A DNA stretch of 63,652 nucleotides from Clostridia bacterium (GTDB taxonomy: Bacteria; Bacillota; Clostridia; TANB77; CAG-508), in NCBI GenBank assembly GCA_900754285.1, contig CAAECB010000046.1:1-63652 (forward strand), written 5' to 3'. The stretch's first letter is position 1; the number at the start of each line of letters is the position of its first letter. The notes under the pieces were generated by a model. It made no database searches, was not told the origin of the DNA, and saw only the letters and a list, made by a program, of their open reading frames with translations. Positions 51,461 through 59,668 of this stretch are shown one piece after another. The position numbers and the translations under genes are program-made.

Positions 51461-53200
51461 ATGAAGAAAAAAGTTATAGCAATTATATTAATTATTATAG
51501 CAATATTAGGATTAGTAGTTTATAATGTGCAAAAAGGAGTCAAAGAAAAAGGAAGAGATTATACAATAGAAGATGTAAAAGAGTACAAATATTTTGAATC
51601 AAAAGCAAAAGATGAGCAAAAATTTGGAATTATAGATAGAACAGGAAAACAAATAATACCAGAAAATTATGATGATGTAAGAATAGCAAATCCAGAAAAA
51701 GCAGTATTTGTATGTGTACAAGGAGAAAAAACAACAGTAAGAAATGAGGAAAATAAAGAACTATTTGCAGAATATGAAAGTATAGACACATTACGTCTAA
51801 AAAATGTATCAACAGACTTAGTATACGAAAAATCAATATTAAAATATCAAAAAGACGGAAAATATGGACTAATAAATCTTGATGGTAAAAAAATAACTGA
51901 TGCAATATATGAAGAAATCGATACATTGCAATACAAAGAAGGAGAATTATTAGTAAAAAAAGAGGGCAAATATGGAGTAATCAATAAAAATGGAAATGTG
52001 TTAGTAGAAGCTAAATATGACAAAATAAGTGCAGATACTTTTTTTGAAGATGACAATCATTATCGTTATGATGGATATATTGTAGCAGATAAAACTGATG
52101 AAGGATATAGATATGGATATGTTTCATATAATGCAAAAATAGCCACAGAATTAAAATATAATTCAGTAGAAAGAATAACAGATTTAGGAAATCGTGATGA
52201 AGCATATTTATTAGTAGCTGAAAATGGAAGATATGGAATATTAAAAAATGAAAAACAAGTAGTACAAAATGATTATCAATCAATATCATATGACAATTCT
52301 AACAAAATATTTGTAGTGCAAAAAGGCAAAAAATATGGAGTTGTAAGTATAGAAGGAAAAGAAACTTTATCATGTGATTTTACACAAATAGATATACAAG
52401 GAAAATATTTGTATGCAGAAAAAGAAGATGGAACAACAGAAGTATATAGTGCAGAAGGAAAAAAAATGGATATAGATGTAAATTCAATTGTTCTTGATAT
52501 ACCAAATAAAGATGGATATACTATTAATATAGATACAGAAAATAATGAAACAATATATAAAATTTGCAAACAAGGAAATCCTGTAAGTACAGAAAAATAT
52601 AAATATATTTCATATTTAACAAATGATTTGTTTATAGCTTCTAGAAAAGACGAAAAATTAGGAATTATTGATTTAACTGAAACACCTAAAACAGAATTTA
52701 ATTATACATCAATACAAGTAATAGCAGATACAGAATTGATACAATTATCAAATTCAACAGATAATACGGTAGAGATAATGAATAATAAAGCAGAATCAAT
52801 ATTAGAAATGAAAAACGCAACAGTTGTAAAAGAAGGATTATATGTAAAAATAACTAATGAATCAAATAAAAAATACATTACTTTAGAAGGCAAAGAAGTT
52901 GCAAGTGAGGAAGTTTTGTCATCAAATGAGTTATTTGCAAGTGTTAAAAATGGAAAATGGGGATTTGTAGATAAATCTGGAAATGTTAAAGTAGATTATC
53001 AATATGATAGAGTTACAGAATTTAATGAATATGGTTTTGCAGGATTTTTAAAAGATAAAAAATGGGGTGTTCTAAATAAAGATGGTTCAGTTTTAGTTGA
53101 ACCAACATATGATTTAGGAGTACAAGCTCAACCTAGCTTTATAGCTAACTACTATATGATTGATAATGGCTCTGGACAAATATATTATTCTAAAGATTAA
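51461..53200 (+). CDS. WG-repeat surface protein
   Basis: Membrane-anchored repeat protein. Seen: an N-terminal membrane helix (about residues 4-22), then about nine degenerate WG-type repeats of roughly 40-50 residues, for example KFGIIDRTGKQIIPENYDD, KYGLINLDGKKITDAIYEE, KYGVINKNGNVLVEAKYD, KWGFVDKSGNVKVDYQYDR and KWGVLNKDGSVLVEPTYD. Such beta repeats are probably used for binding. 579 aa. ATG 51461 follows the preceding TAA with no gap (TAAATG), and GAGGAGGAAAA lies in the end of that gene, so the two are translationally coupled. The ligand is unknown. Confidence 0.9.
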   Translation: MKKKVIAIILIIIAILGLVVYNVQKGVKEKGRDYTIEDVKEYKYFESKAKDEQKFGIIDRTGKQIIPENYDDVRIANPEKAVFVCVQGEKTTVRNEENKELFAEYESIDTLRLKNVSTDLVYEKSILKYQKDGKYGLINLDGKKITDAIYEEIDTLQYKEGELLVKKEGKYGVINKNGNVLVEAKYDKISADTFFEDDNHYRYDGYIVADKTDEGYRYGYVSYNAKIATELKYNSVERITDLGNRDEAYLLVAENGRYGILKNEKQVVQNDYQSISYDNSNKIFVVQKGKKYGVVSIEGKETLSCDFTQIDIQGKYLYAEKEDGTTEVYSAEGKKMDIDVNSIVLDIPNKDGYTINIDTENNETIYKICKQGNPVSTEKYKYISYLTNDLFIASRKDEKLGIIDLTETPKTEFNYTSIQVIADTELIQLSNSTDNTVEIMNNKAESILEMKNATVVKEGLYVKITNESNKKYITLEGKEVASEEVLSSNELFASVKNGKWGFVDKSGNVKVDYQYDRVTEFNEYGFAGFLKDKKWGVLNKDGSVLVEPTYDLGVQAQPSFIANYYMIDNGSGQIYYSKD

Positions 53201-53247
53201 AAATCACGGAATGAAAATAATAAAAAATGATTGATTATATTATTAAA

Positions 53248-53283
53248 AGAGGTAAATACTATAAAAAGTATTTATCTTTTTTA
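53248..53283 (+). terminator. Intrinsic terminator
   Basis: Stem AGGTAAATACT/AGTATTTATCT (one G-U) followed by TTTTTT after the WG-repeat gene. Confidence 0.8.
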
Positions 53284-53391
53284 GTTAGTTGGCATAAAAT
53301 ATAAAAAATGAAATATAGAGAAAGTCTTAGATTTTGTTGTAAAGCTTATATAATTTATAAATCTATTATGTGAGAAAGGATGTGATAGGAA

Positions 53392-54234
53392 ATGAAACTA
53401 GGTGTAGCATTATCAGGAGGAGGAATAAGAGGAGTTGCACATGCAGGAGCATTAAAAGCATTTGAGGAAAATGGAATAAAAATAGATACAATAGGGGGAA
53501 CAAGTTCAGGAAGTTTAGTAGCAGTATTATATGCAATGGGATACACACCATATTATATATATATGTTATTTAAAAGATACGCACAAGAACTTGTGGCTAT
53601 AGAGACAACACCAATAATAAATACGGTAAGTAGTTTTATAACAAACAAAAAATTTCAGATATATGGATTTAATTCTGGAGAAGCAATAGAAAAAGCATAT
53701 AATGAAATAGCACTAAGAAAAGGAATAAGGTATATGAGTGATATAAAAATGCCAATAGTAATACCAGCAGTTGATGTAAAAACATCAAAAGAATATGTAT
53801 TTACAAATAAGAGAAACAAATCAAAGTATATCTCAGATATTCCAGTTGGAACAGCAGTAAGAGCAAGTAGTAGTTTCCCAGGAGTATTTTGTCCATGTGT
53901 GTATAAAGAATTTAGGTTTTTAGATGGTGGAATATTAGATAATATACCGGTAAATGAAGTAAAAAAACTAGGAGCAGATAAAGTAATAGCAATAAATTTT
54001 AAGGCAGATGATATTGATGAAACAAGTAATTTTATGGACATATCTATGAGGATTTTAGATATTATGGGAAATAAAATATCAGAGGAAAGTTTGCAAAATA
54101 GTGATTTTATTTTAACTATACAGACAGACAAAACAGGTCTTTTGGATATTAACCAAATAGATAGTTGCTATAAATATGGATATAAAAGTGCATTAAAAAA
54201 CTTATCAAAAATAAAGTCTATTCTAAAAAGTTAA
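53392..54234 (+). CDS. Patatin-like phospholipase
   Basis: Serine acyl hydrolase acting on phospholipids or other acyl esters. Seen: the oxyanion turn LSGGGIRGVAHAG, the nucleophile elbow GTSSG (S38), and the catalytic dyad Asp in FLDGGILDN (D178). The body has about 280 aa, as in bacterial RssA/YchK-type patatins. No signal sequence, so it is cytoplasmic. Start: GAAAGGATGTGATAGGAA precedes ATG 53392. It is followed 43 bases later by the cysteine desulfurase gene. Confidence 0.95.
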   Translation: MKLGVALSGGGIRGVAHAGALKAFEENGIKIDTIGGTSSGSLVAVLYAMGYTPYYIYMLFKRYAQELVAIETTPIINTVSSFITNKKFQIYGFNSGEAIEKAYNEIALRKGIRYMSDIKMPIVIPAVDVKTSKEYVFTNKRNKSKYISDIPVGTAVRASSSFPGVFCPCVYKEFRFLDGGILDNIPVNEVKKLGADKVIAINFKADDIDETSNFMDISMRILDIMGNKISEESLQNSDFILTIQTDKTGLLDINQIDSCYKYGYKSALKNLSKIKSILKS

Positions 54235-54277
54235 GCATATAATAAAAATGAATACAGAAGAAAGGAATGGATTTTTA

Positions 54278-55417
54278 ATGAATATAAGATATTTTGATAA
54301 TGCAGCTACAACAAGAATAAAAGAAGAAGTATTAGAAGAAATGTTTCCATATTTAAGTTTAGAATATGGAAATCCATCATCAATATATGGATTAGGAAGA
54401 AGGTCAAAAAAAGCGATAGAAACAGCTAGAGGAAGAGTAGCAAGTTTACTAAATTGCAAACCAAGTGAAATAACATTTACAAGTTGTGGTTCGGAAAGTG
54501 ACAATATGGCATTAAAAGGAATGGCAGTGCTACAAAAAAGTAAAGGAACTGGAAAGAATCATATAATAACATCAAAAATAGAACATCCAGCAATTTTAAA
54601 TAGTTGTCATACATTAGAAAAATTAGGATTCAAAATAACATACCTTGATGTAGACAAAGAAGGATTTGTAAATTTAGACACTTTAATAAATAGTATAACA
54701 GATAAAACATTTTTAATAAGTGTAATGTATGCAAACAATGAAATAGGAACAATACAACCAATCAGTAAAATAGCAAAGATAGCAAAAGCACATAACATAA
54801 TTTTTCATACAGATGCGGTTCAAGCCGTAGGAAATGTGCCAATAGATGTAAAAAGATTAGGGGTAGATATGCTATCATTATCAGGACATAAGTTATATGC
54901 ACCAAAAGGAATAGGAGCAATATATATAAAAGAAGGCCTAGAAATAGAAAGATTTTTAGATGGAGGACATCAAGAAAAAAATAGAAGATCAGGAACAGAA
55001 AATGTTGCAGAAATTGTAGGATTAGGAAAAGCATGTAATATAGCACAATATGATATGAGTTCATATATAAATAAACTAAAATATTTTAGGGATTATTTTA
55101 TAAATCAAATAAGGCAAAAATTTCCAAATTGTCATATAAATGGAAGCCTAGAACAACGACTACCAGGAAATTGTAATTTGTGTTTTGAAAATATTAATTC
55201 TAGCGAACTACTTCTAAAGCTAGACGCTGTAGGTATATGTGCATCAGGAGGATCAGCATGTTCATCTGGCGATACGGCACCATCTCATGTTTTATCAGCT
55301 ATAGGTGTGCCTAATTACTTGGCTAGAGGAGCACTAAGAATTACATTTGGCGATTTTAATACTTTTGAAGATGTTGAGTTTTTAATAAAAAGTCTGGAAG
55401 AAATTTTGAAAAGTTAA
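54278..55417 (+). CDS. Cysteine desulfurase (NifS/IscS family)
   Basis: PLP enzyme that mobilises sulfur from cysteine for Fe-S clusters, thiolated tRNA and cofactors. Seen: YFDNAATT at the start, TSCGSESDNMALKG, H103, the PLP lysine K205 (SGHKLYAPKG), RSGTENV, and the active-site loop SACSSGD with C328. 379 aa. The start at 54278 is chosen because GAAAGGA lies 11 bases upstream; the in-frame ATG at 54248 lacks a site. The short gap between C and loop fits group I. No iscU or thiI gene is adjacent; thiI often is in Bacillota. Confidence 0.95.
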   Translation: MNIRYFDNAATTRIKEEVLEEMFPYLSLEYGNPSSIYGLGRRSKKAIETARGRVASLLNCKPSEITFTSCGSESDNMALKGMAVLQKSKGTGKNHIITSKIEHPAILNSCHTLEKLGFKITYLDVDKEGFVNLDTLINSITDKTFLISVMYANNEIGTIQPISKIAKIAKAHNIIFHTDAVQAVGNVPIDVKRLGVDMLSLSGHKLYAPKGIGAIYIKEGLEIERFLDGGHQEKNRRSGTENVAEIVGLGKACNIAQYDMSSYINKLKYFRDYFINQIRQKFPNCHINGSLEQRLPGNCNLCFENINSSELLLKLDAVGICASGGSACSSGDTAPSHVLSAIGVPNYLARGALRITFGDFNTFEDVEFLIKSLEEILKS

Positions 55418-55418
55418 T

Positions 55419-55714
55419 ATTTTTGGGGACGGACTCAAAAAACACCACTGATAAATTTAATAAAATAATAAATGTTATATGGTTTAATAATTTTCTCGGT
55501 TCAATACACAAACTAAAAATTTCTAAAATAAAACAATGTAATCCTTCAGCTTAGTCCTCGCTTCGCTCGACGTGAAGCTCTTCCATTATTTTATTTAAGA
55601 AATTCTAAGATTGTTCCAATCACATTCGAAAATTATTTTTCCATATAACATTTATTATTTTTATATAAGTTGAAAAAATATGTGATGTTTTTTGAGTCCG
55701 TCCCCAAAAACACC
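55419..55714. repeat. 290-bp near-perfect inverted repeat (MITE-like) bounded by REP-like units
   Basis: The left arm from GGGGACGGACTCAAAAAACA (55425) matches the reverse complement of the right arm ending at 55704. Internal blocks also match in order: AATAATAAATGTTATATGG (left) with CCATATAACATTTATTATT (right); AATAATTTTC with GAAAATTATT; and AGCTT with AAGCT around the GC-rich centre CCTCGCTTCGCTCGACG. No ORF lies inside. The structure could be a MITE, or a very long RNA hairpin if transcribed. Confidence 0.85.
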
Positions 55715-55721
55715 AAAAACA

Positions 55722-57311
55722 TCACTTTATAGAATTTTGAGCACATTTTATTCCATCAATAGCCGCAGTCATAATACCACCAGCATAACCAGCGCCTTCC
55801 CCACAAGGAAATAGGCCAGTAACATTACTAGAAAAATCAGAATTCCTAACAATTCTAACAGGAGAGGAACTACGAGTCTCAACACCAGTCAAAATAGAAT
55901 CAGGATTATCAAAGCCAGCTAATTTAGAACCAAAGAAAGAAATACCTTCTTTAAGAGTGCTAGAAACGAAATCAGGCAAAATAGTATTTAAATCTGAAAG
56001 AGTAACACCAGGCAAATAAGAAGGTTTAATTACTCCAATATGGTCAGAAGGAGTATTATTTACAAAATCTTCGAATCTTTGAATAGGGGCAAAATAATTA
56101 GAGCCACCTAAAACAAAGGCCTTTTCTTCTAAATCTTTTTGAAAATCAATACCAGCAAGTACATTAGAAGAAGCAAAATCTGAAGGGGTAACATTAACTA
56201 AAACAGCACTATTGGCATTTACGCCATCTCGTAAAAATTTACTCATACCATTAGTAACAATAGTATTTTTTTCACTAGAAGAAGCCATAACTGTACCACC
56301 AGGGCACATACAAAAAGTATAGCAAGAACGTCCAGTTTCTTTGTTATGGTAAGCTAATTTATAATCAGCAGGTGGTAACTTTAATTTTGTAATTGAGCCA
56401 TATTGAGCTGCATTTATCATTTCTTGAAGGTGTTCTATTCTAACACCAACAGAAAAGTTTTTAGGTTCAATATGTATTCCGTTTTCATAAAGTTTATAAA
56501 AAGTATCTCTGCTACTATGGCCAATAGCAAGAATAACTGTATTAGTTTCAATTTGTGATATTTTTTTAGAAGAATCAGAAACATCTTGAATATAAACTTT
56601 AGAAATTTGATTATTAATTTTTTCAAAATCAATAAATTTAGTATTAAATAGAAAAGTTCCACCATGTGCCAAAATGTATTCTCTAATATTTTTTAAAATA
56701 TGTATTAAATTATCTGTACCAATATGTGGCTTTGATGTATATAAAATTTCTTCTGGAGCTCCAAATTTAACAAATGTTTCTAAAACAGTTTTACAATATG
56801 CAGAATTTATACCAGTAGTAAGTTTGCCATCAGAAAAAGTTCCAGCACCACCTTCGCCAAATTGAATATTTGAATTTGTATTTAAGATTCCTTTTTTAAT
56901 AAAACTGTTAATATCTTTTTGACGTTCATCTACAGATTTTCCTTGTTCAACTATTATAGGAAAAAGCCCGTTTTCGACAAAAGTGATTGCAGCAAATAAA
57001 CCAGCAGGTCCAGCACCAATAATTACAGGACGTTTAGAAAGAGCCTTATGTTCAATTTTAAATGCATTCTGTGATGTGGTTTCATTTATAATTTGAACAT
57101 TTTTTGTTTTTGAATATTTAAGTTCATTTTTTAGTTTGAAATCTAAAATATACACATAGTGTACATCTGCTTTATTACGTGCGTCTATTGATTTCTTTAT
57201 TATATGCCAATCTTCTATATCTTTAATATTAATTTTATTTTTATTACATACTTCAGCAAGTAATTCATCTTTTGTAACATCTTTTTTTATTTTAAAAGTT
57301 AATCTTAACAT
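55722..57311 (-). CDS. FAD-dependent dehydrogenase-like protein (COG2509 family)
   Basis: Large flavoprotein of unknown reaction. Seen: an N-terminal ferredoxin-like extension (1-75) with KSIDARNKADVHYVYILDF; the FAD-binding GAGPAGLFAAITFVENGLFPIIVEQGKSVDERQKDI; FGEGGAGTFSDGKLTTGI; ILAIGHSSRDTFYKLYENG; a conserved Cys region GRSCYTFCMCPGGTVMASSSE; and the C-terminal GLFPCGEGAGYAGGIMTAAIDGIKCA. 529 aa is standard. Start: AAAGAGGTTATTAA precedes ATG 57311. The gene ends 7 bases from the big inverted repeat. Confidence 0.92.
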   Translation of the reverse strand: MLRLTFKIKKDVTKDELLAEVCNKNKINIKDIEDWHIIKKSIDARNKADVHYVYILDFKLKNELKYSKTKNVQIINETTSQNAFKIEHKALSKRPVIIGAGPAGLFAAITFVENGLFPIIVEQGKSVDERQKDINSFIKKGILNTNSNIQFGEGGAGTFSDGKLTTGINSAYCKTVLETFVKFGAPEEILYTSKPHIGTDNLIHILKNIREYILAHGGTFLFNTKFIDFEKINNQISKVYIQDVSDSSKKISQIETNTVILAIGHSSRDTFYKLYENGIHIEPKNFSVGVRIEHLQEMINAAQYGSITKLKLPPADYKLAYHNKETGRSCYTFCMCPGGTVMASSSEKNTIVTNGMSKFLRDGVNANSAVLVNVTPSDFASSNVLAGIDFQKDLEEKAFVLGGSNYFAPIQRFEDFVNNTPSDHIGVIKPSYLPGVTLSDLNTILPDFVSSTLKEGISFFGSKLAGFDNPDSILTGVETRSSSPVRIVRNSDFSSNVTGLFPCGEGAGYAGGIMTAAIDGIKCAQNSIK

Positions 57312-57502
57312 TTAATAACCTCTTTCCATAGATATAATAGAACACATTAATAAAATTGAGTTCTAATTGTTCAATTAAAATTATAATAATTTTTGTTTTA
57401 TAAATCAATAGTTAATGAAAAATATAAGGATAAAAGTATTGATATTTTAATTTTTTTTGTGTAAAATATTAAATATAAGATATAAAAGGAATGAGAATAA
57501 AA

Positions 57503-58009
57503 ATGATTAAAGATAATTTGATTCAAATAATTCATGAAATGGAAGATGTAACAAAATTATTTAAATTAGAGCCATTTGATATTTATATAATTGGTGGTAG
57601 TGCTTGTGTATTAGGAGAATATACAACTAGAGCCACAATGGATATAGACTTTATAGATTTAGGATATCCAGCAAAATATGGAAAAGTATTTGCTTTATTA
57701 AGAGATTATGATATACTTGAGTATCAAAGTACAATATTATCACCTACATATATGGAAAGAGCTAAGAAGTTAGAAGAATTTAAATATATAAATGTATATA
57801 TACTTTCAAAAGAAGACATTGTAATAAGTAAGATAATAAGGTTGGCGGATAAAGATTTTGATGATTTAGACCAAATAATGCCAGACTGTAAAGTAGAAAT
57901 ATTAAATAATATTATTCAAGAAATCTTAGATAGAGAAGATCTATTTGAAACTAAGAAAAATGAATTTAAAAGAAAATTGAAAATTTTTAAGGAGAAGTAT
58001 AATGTATAG
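57503..58009 (+). CDS. DUF6036-like nucleotidyltransferase-fold protein
   Basis: Probable nucleotidyltransferase-fold protein of the AbiEii/DUF6036 type. Seen: IYIIGGSACVLGEYTTRATMDIDFIDLGYPAKYG (GG-S/A turn and a paired Asp signature, DID), then VYILSKEDIVISKIIRLADKDFDDLDQIM with the conserved Lys and D-x3-D. 168 aa. The start at 57503 is preferred; an ATG at 57491 abuts the AAAGGA site. It overlaps the next gene by 8 bases, an arrangement common in two-gene toxin-antitoxin modules. Enzyme activity is unproven. Confidence 0.75.
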   Translation: MIKDNLIQIIHEMEDVTKLFKLEPFDIYIIGGSACVLGEYTTRATMDIDFIDLGYPAKYGKVFALLRDYDILEYQSTILSPTYMERAKKLEEFKYINVYILSKEDIVISKIIRLADKDFDDLDQIMPDCKVEILNNIIQEILDREDLFETKKNEFKRKLKIFKEKYNV

Positions 58010-58337
58010 AATTTTTTGCGAAAGTTATCAAAATTTCTTACAATCTTTTGATGAAGATTGCAGTAGATTAAAAATATCAAAACCATTAGAATTGCTAGTA
58101 AATACTGATAAGTATAAGGAAGAAAAAGAAAAAAAAAGTAATCTATATTTAAAAACATGTGATTTATTATATTATATGCAAAAAAATATAAAGAAATATC
58201 CTAAATTAAAAGCATTTATATGGACTTTAAAATCAAGAGATATAGTAGGCAAACAGTACAAAATAGCAAAAAAGCAAGAATTAGAAGAACAAATCAAATT
58301 AGTAAATTCATTTTTACAATTAGCATATTGGTATTAA
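58002..58337 (+). CDS. Helical partner of the nucleotidyltransferase-fold protein
   Basis: No family recognised. A 111-aa charged helical protein (LKISKPLELLVNTDKYKEEKEKKSNLYLKTCDLLYYMQKNIKKYPKL...KEELEEQIKLVNSFLQLAYWY). Its ATG lies inside the end of the preceding gene (ATGTATAG), with AAGGAGAAGTATA upstream, so the two are co-translated. By position it is the likely binding partner, perhaps an antitoxin or substrate, of the nucleotidyltransferase. Confidence 0.6.
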   Translation: MYRIFCESYQNFLQSFDEDCSRLKISKPLELLVNTDKYKEEKEKKSNLYLKTCDLLYYMQKNIKKYPKLKAFIWTLKSRDIVGKQYKIAKKQELEEQIKLVNSFLQLAYWY

Positions 58338-58377
58338 AAAAGAATTAAGGAGCTCTGCTAACACCTTAATTCTTTTT
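58335..58377 (+). terminator. Intrinsic terminator
   Basis: Stem AAAAAGAATTAAGG/CCTTAATTCTTTTT closes the two-gene module. Confidence 0.85.
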
Positions 58378-58378
58378 A

Positions 58379-58529
58379 AATTCTAGGAAAGTTTTTAGAA
58401 CTTTCCTAGAATTTAAAATATAATAATGCACAGAAATTTGCAAAGCAAATTTCGCGCGAGAACAAATATGCGGACTTTAAAATGCTCTAATAAGTGCTAA
58501 TGTTATTAATGTCCGCTTTTGTTTAATAA
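58379..58529 (+). repeat. Structured repeat, copy 2 (fullest)
   Basis: Three stem-loops in a row: ATTCTAGGAAAGT/ACTTTCCTAGAAT (58379-58413), AAATTTGC/GCAAATTT (58435-58452), and GCGGAC/GTCCGC (58470-58475 with 58511-58516) followed by TTTTGTTT. The last two align with copy 1 at 28.3 kb, and the first two with the minus-strand copy at 5.9 kb. Confidence 0.75.
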
Positions 58530-58533
58530 AATT

Positions 58534-59631
58534 TTAAACATTATCCTTTGCTCCAAAAGCAGAACCAACTAATTTTTTCAAAGCCTTCCATAAAGTAATG
58601 AAAAAGTTTTGTTGCTTTGACTGAACATCAATAGCAGTTTCAATACCACCATTTTCAATAATATTATATTTATGTTCTAACTGATTCATTTTTTCTATAT
58701 AATAATCATTGAAAAAAGAATAATTATCAGTCACACCAATATAATCTCTAAATTTATACAAACTTTTTCTATAATTTTCAACATCTTCCAAAGTAGAAAC
58801 ATTATTGAAAGAGTTATCAAAAAAGCTAGAAATAATTAAATTTTGAGTATTTATAAAAGTAGATTTTATAGAATCTTTTAAGTTGGAAATTTTTCTAACC
58901 ATCATATCAACTTTTTTATTACGATCATCAATTTGTAAAATCTTATTATTAAGCTTAACAATATTTTCTTCTGCCTCTAAGATTTTATCCAAAGAATTAC
59001 TAATATCATAATAAGTTTTTAAAGAAGTCAATTGAGCAACTTTATTTTTAAAATCATCAGTACTATTTAAAGTACTAGAAAATAGGACATCTTCTCCAAC
59101 TAAATAAGCAAGTTGACTAACCAAATTACATTCAACTGGGTAGTAAGAAGGACTAATAGTATCAAATTCAATTCCATAGTATTTTACACTATCTAAAGGA
59201 ATATTATTTACTTTAGAAGCCATTAACTGAACAGCAGCCTCATTTAGAGCAAGTCCGTAAATCTTAAATTCTGTATAATCACATAATCCCATGCGAATTA
59301 AGTAATTTTTTTTATCTTTAACTTCCTGGATGTGATGTATGCATTCATGTACAGCGAACTCTTCTCTATCTTCAGCTGGAATATGTTCATTAAAATAAAT
59401 AGCACTATTTTTATAAAAATATGTTGCTTCAGACATTCCTTCAGGCATTTTTGCTACATACATATCTAAACGTGAAAGCTCAATAAAAAGATTCCTTTCA
59501 TTTAATCCCATACCAGAAAAATTCTTACATAATTTTGAAGATATATTTCTGGCAAGAGAATTTATTGTTAGTGTATCTAATTTTTTTATAACTTCAATTC
59601 CATCTTTTCTTAAATCTGACTCAATACTCAT
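58534..59631 (-). CDS. Putative zinc metallopeptidase (gluzincin-like HExxH)
   Basis: Seen: HECIH at residues 95-99 (FAVHECIHHIQEV), followed 31 residues on by ALNEAAVQLMAS with E131 as a likely third zinc ligand. This is the HExxH...NEA arrangement of gluzincin-type peptidases. The C-terminal half (about 195-340) is coiled coil (ILEAEENIVKLNNKILQIDDRNKKVDMMVRKISNLKDSI) and the end is hydrophobic-basic (FFITLWKALKKLVGSAFGAKDNV). No signal peptide. 365 aa. Start: GAAAGGATTGAGAAGTACT precedes ATG 59631; an earlier in-frame ATG at 59679 overlaps the end of leuS. It follows leuS in the same direction. I do not know a named family. Confidence 0.65.
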   Translation of the reverse strand: MSIESDLRKDGIEVIKKLDTLTINSLARNISSKLCKNFSGMGLNERNLFIELSRLDMYVAKMPEGMSEATYFYKNSAIYFNEHIPAEDREEFAVHECIHHIQEVKDKKNYLIRMGLCDYTEFKIYGLALNEAAVQLMASKVNNIPLDSVKYYGIEFDTISPSYYPVECNLVSQLAYLVGEDVLFSSTLNSTDDFKNKVAQLTSLKTYYDISNSLDKILEAEENIVKLNNKILQIDDRNKKVDMMVRKISNLKDSIKSTFINTQNLIISSFFDNSFNNVSTLEDVENYRKSLYKFRDYIGVTDNYSFFNDYYIEKMNQLEHKYNIIENGGIETAIDVQSKQQNFFITLWKALKKLVGSAFGAKDNV

Positions 59632-59668
59632 AGTACTTCTCAATCCTTTCTTGTGTACATTAATAAAT

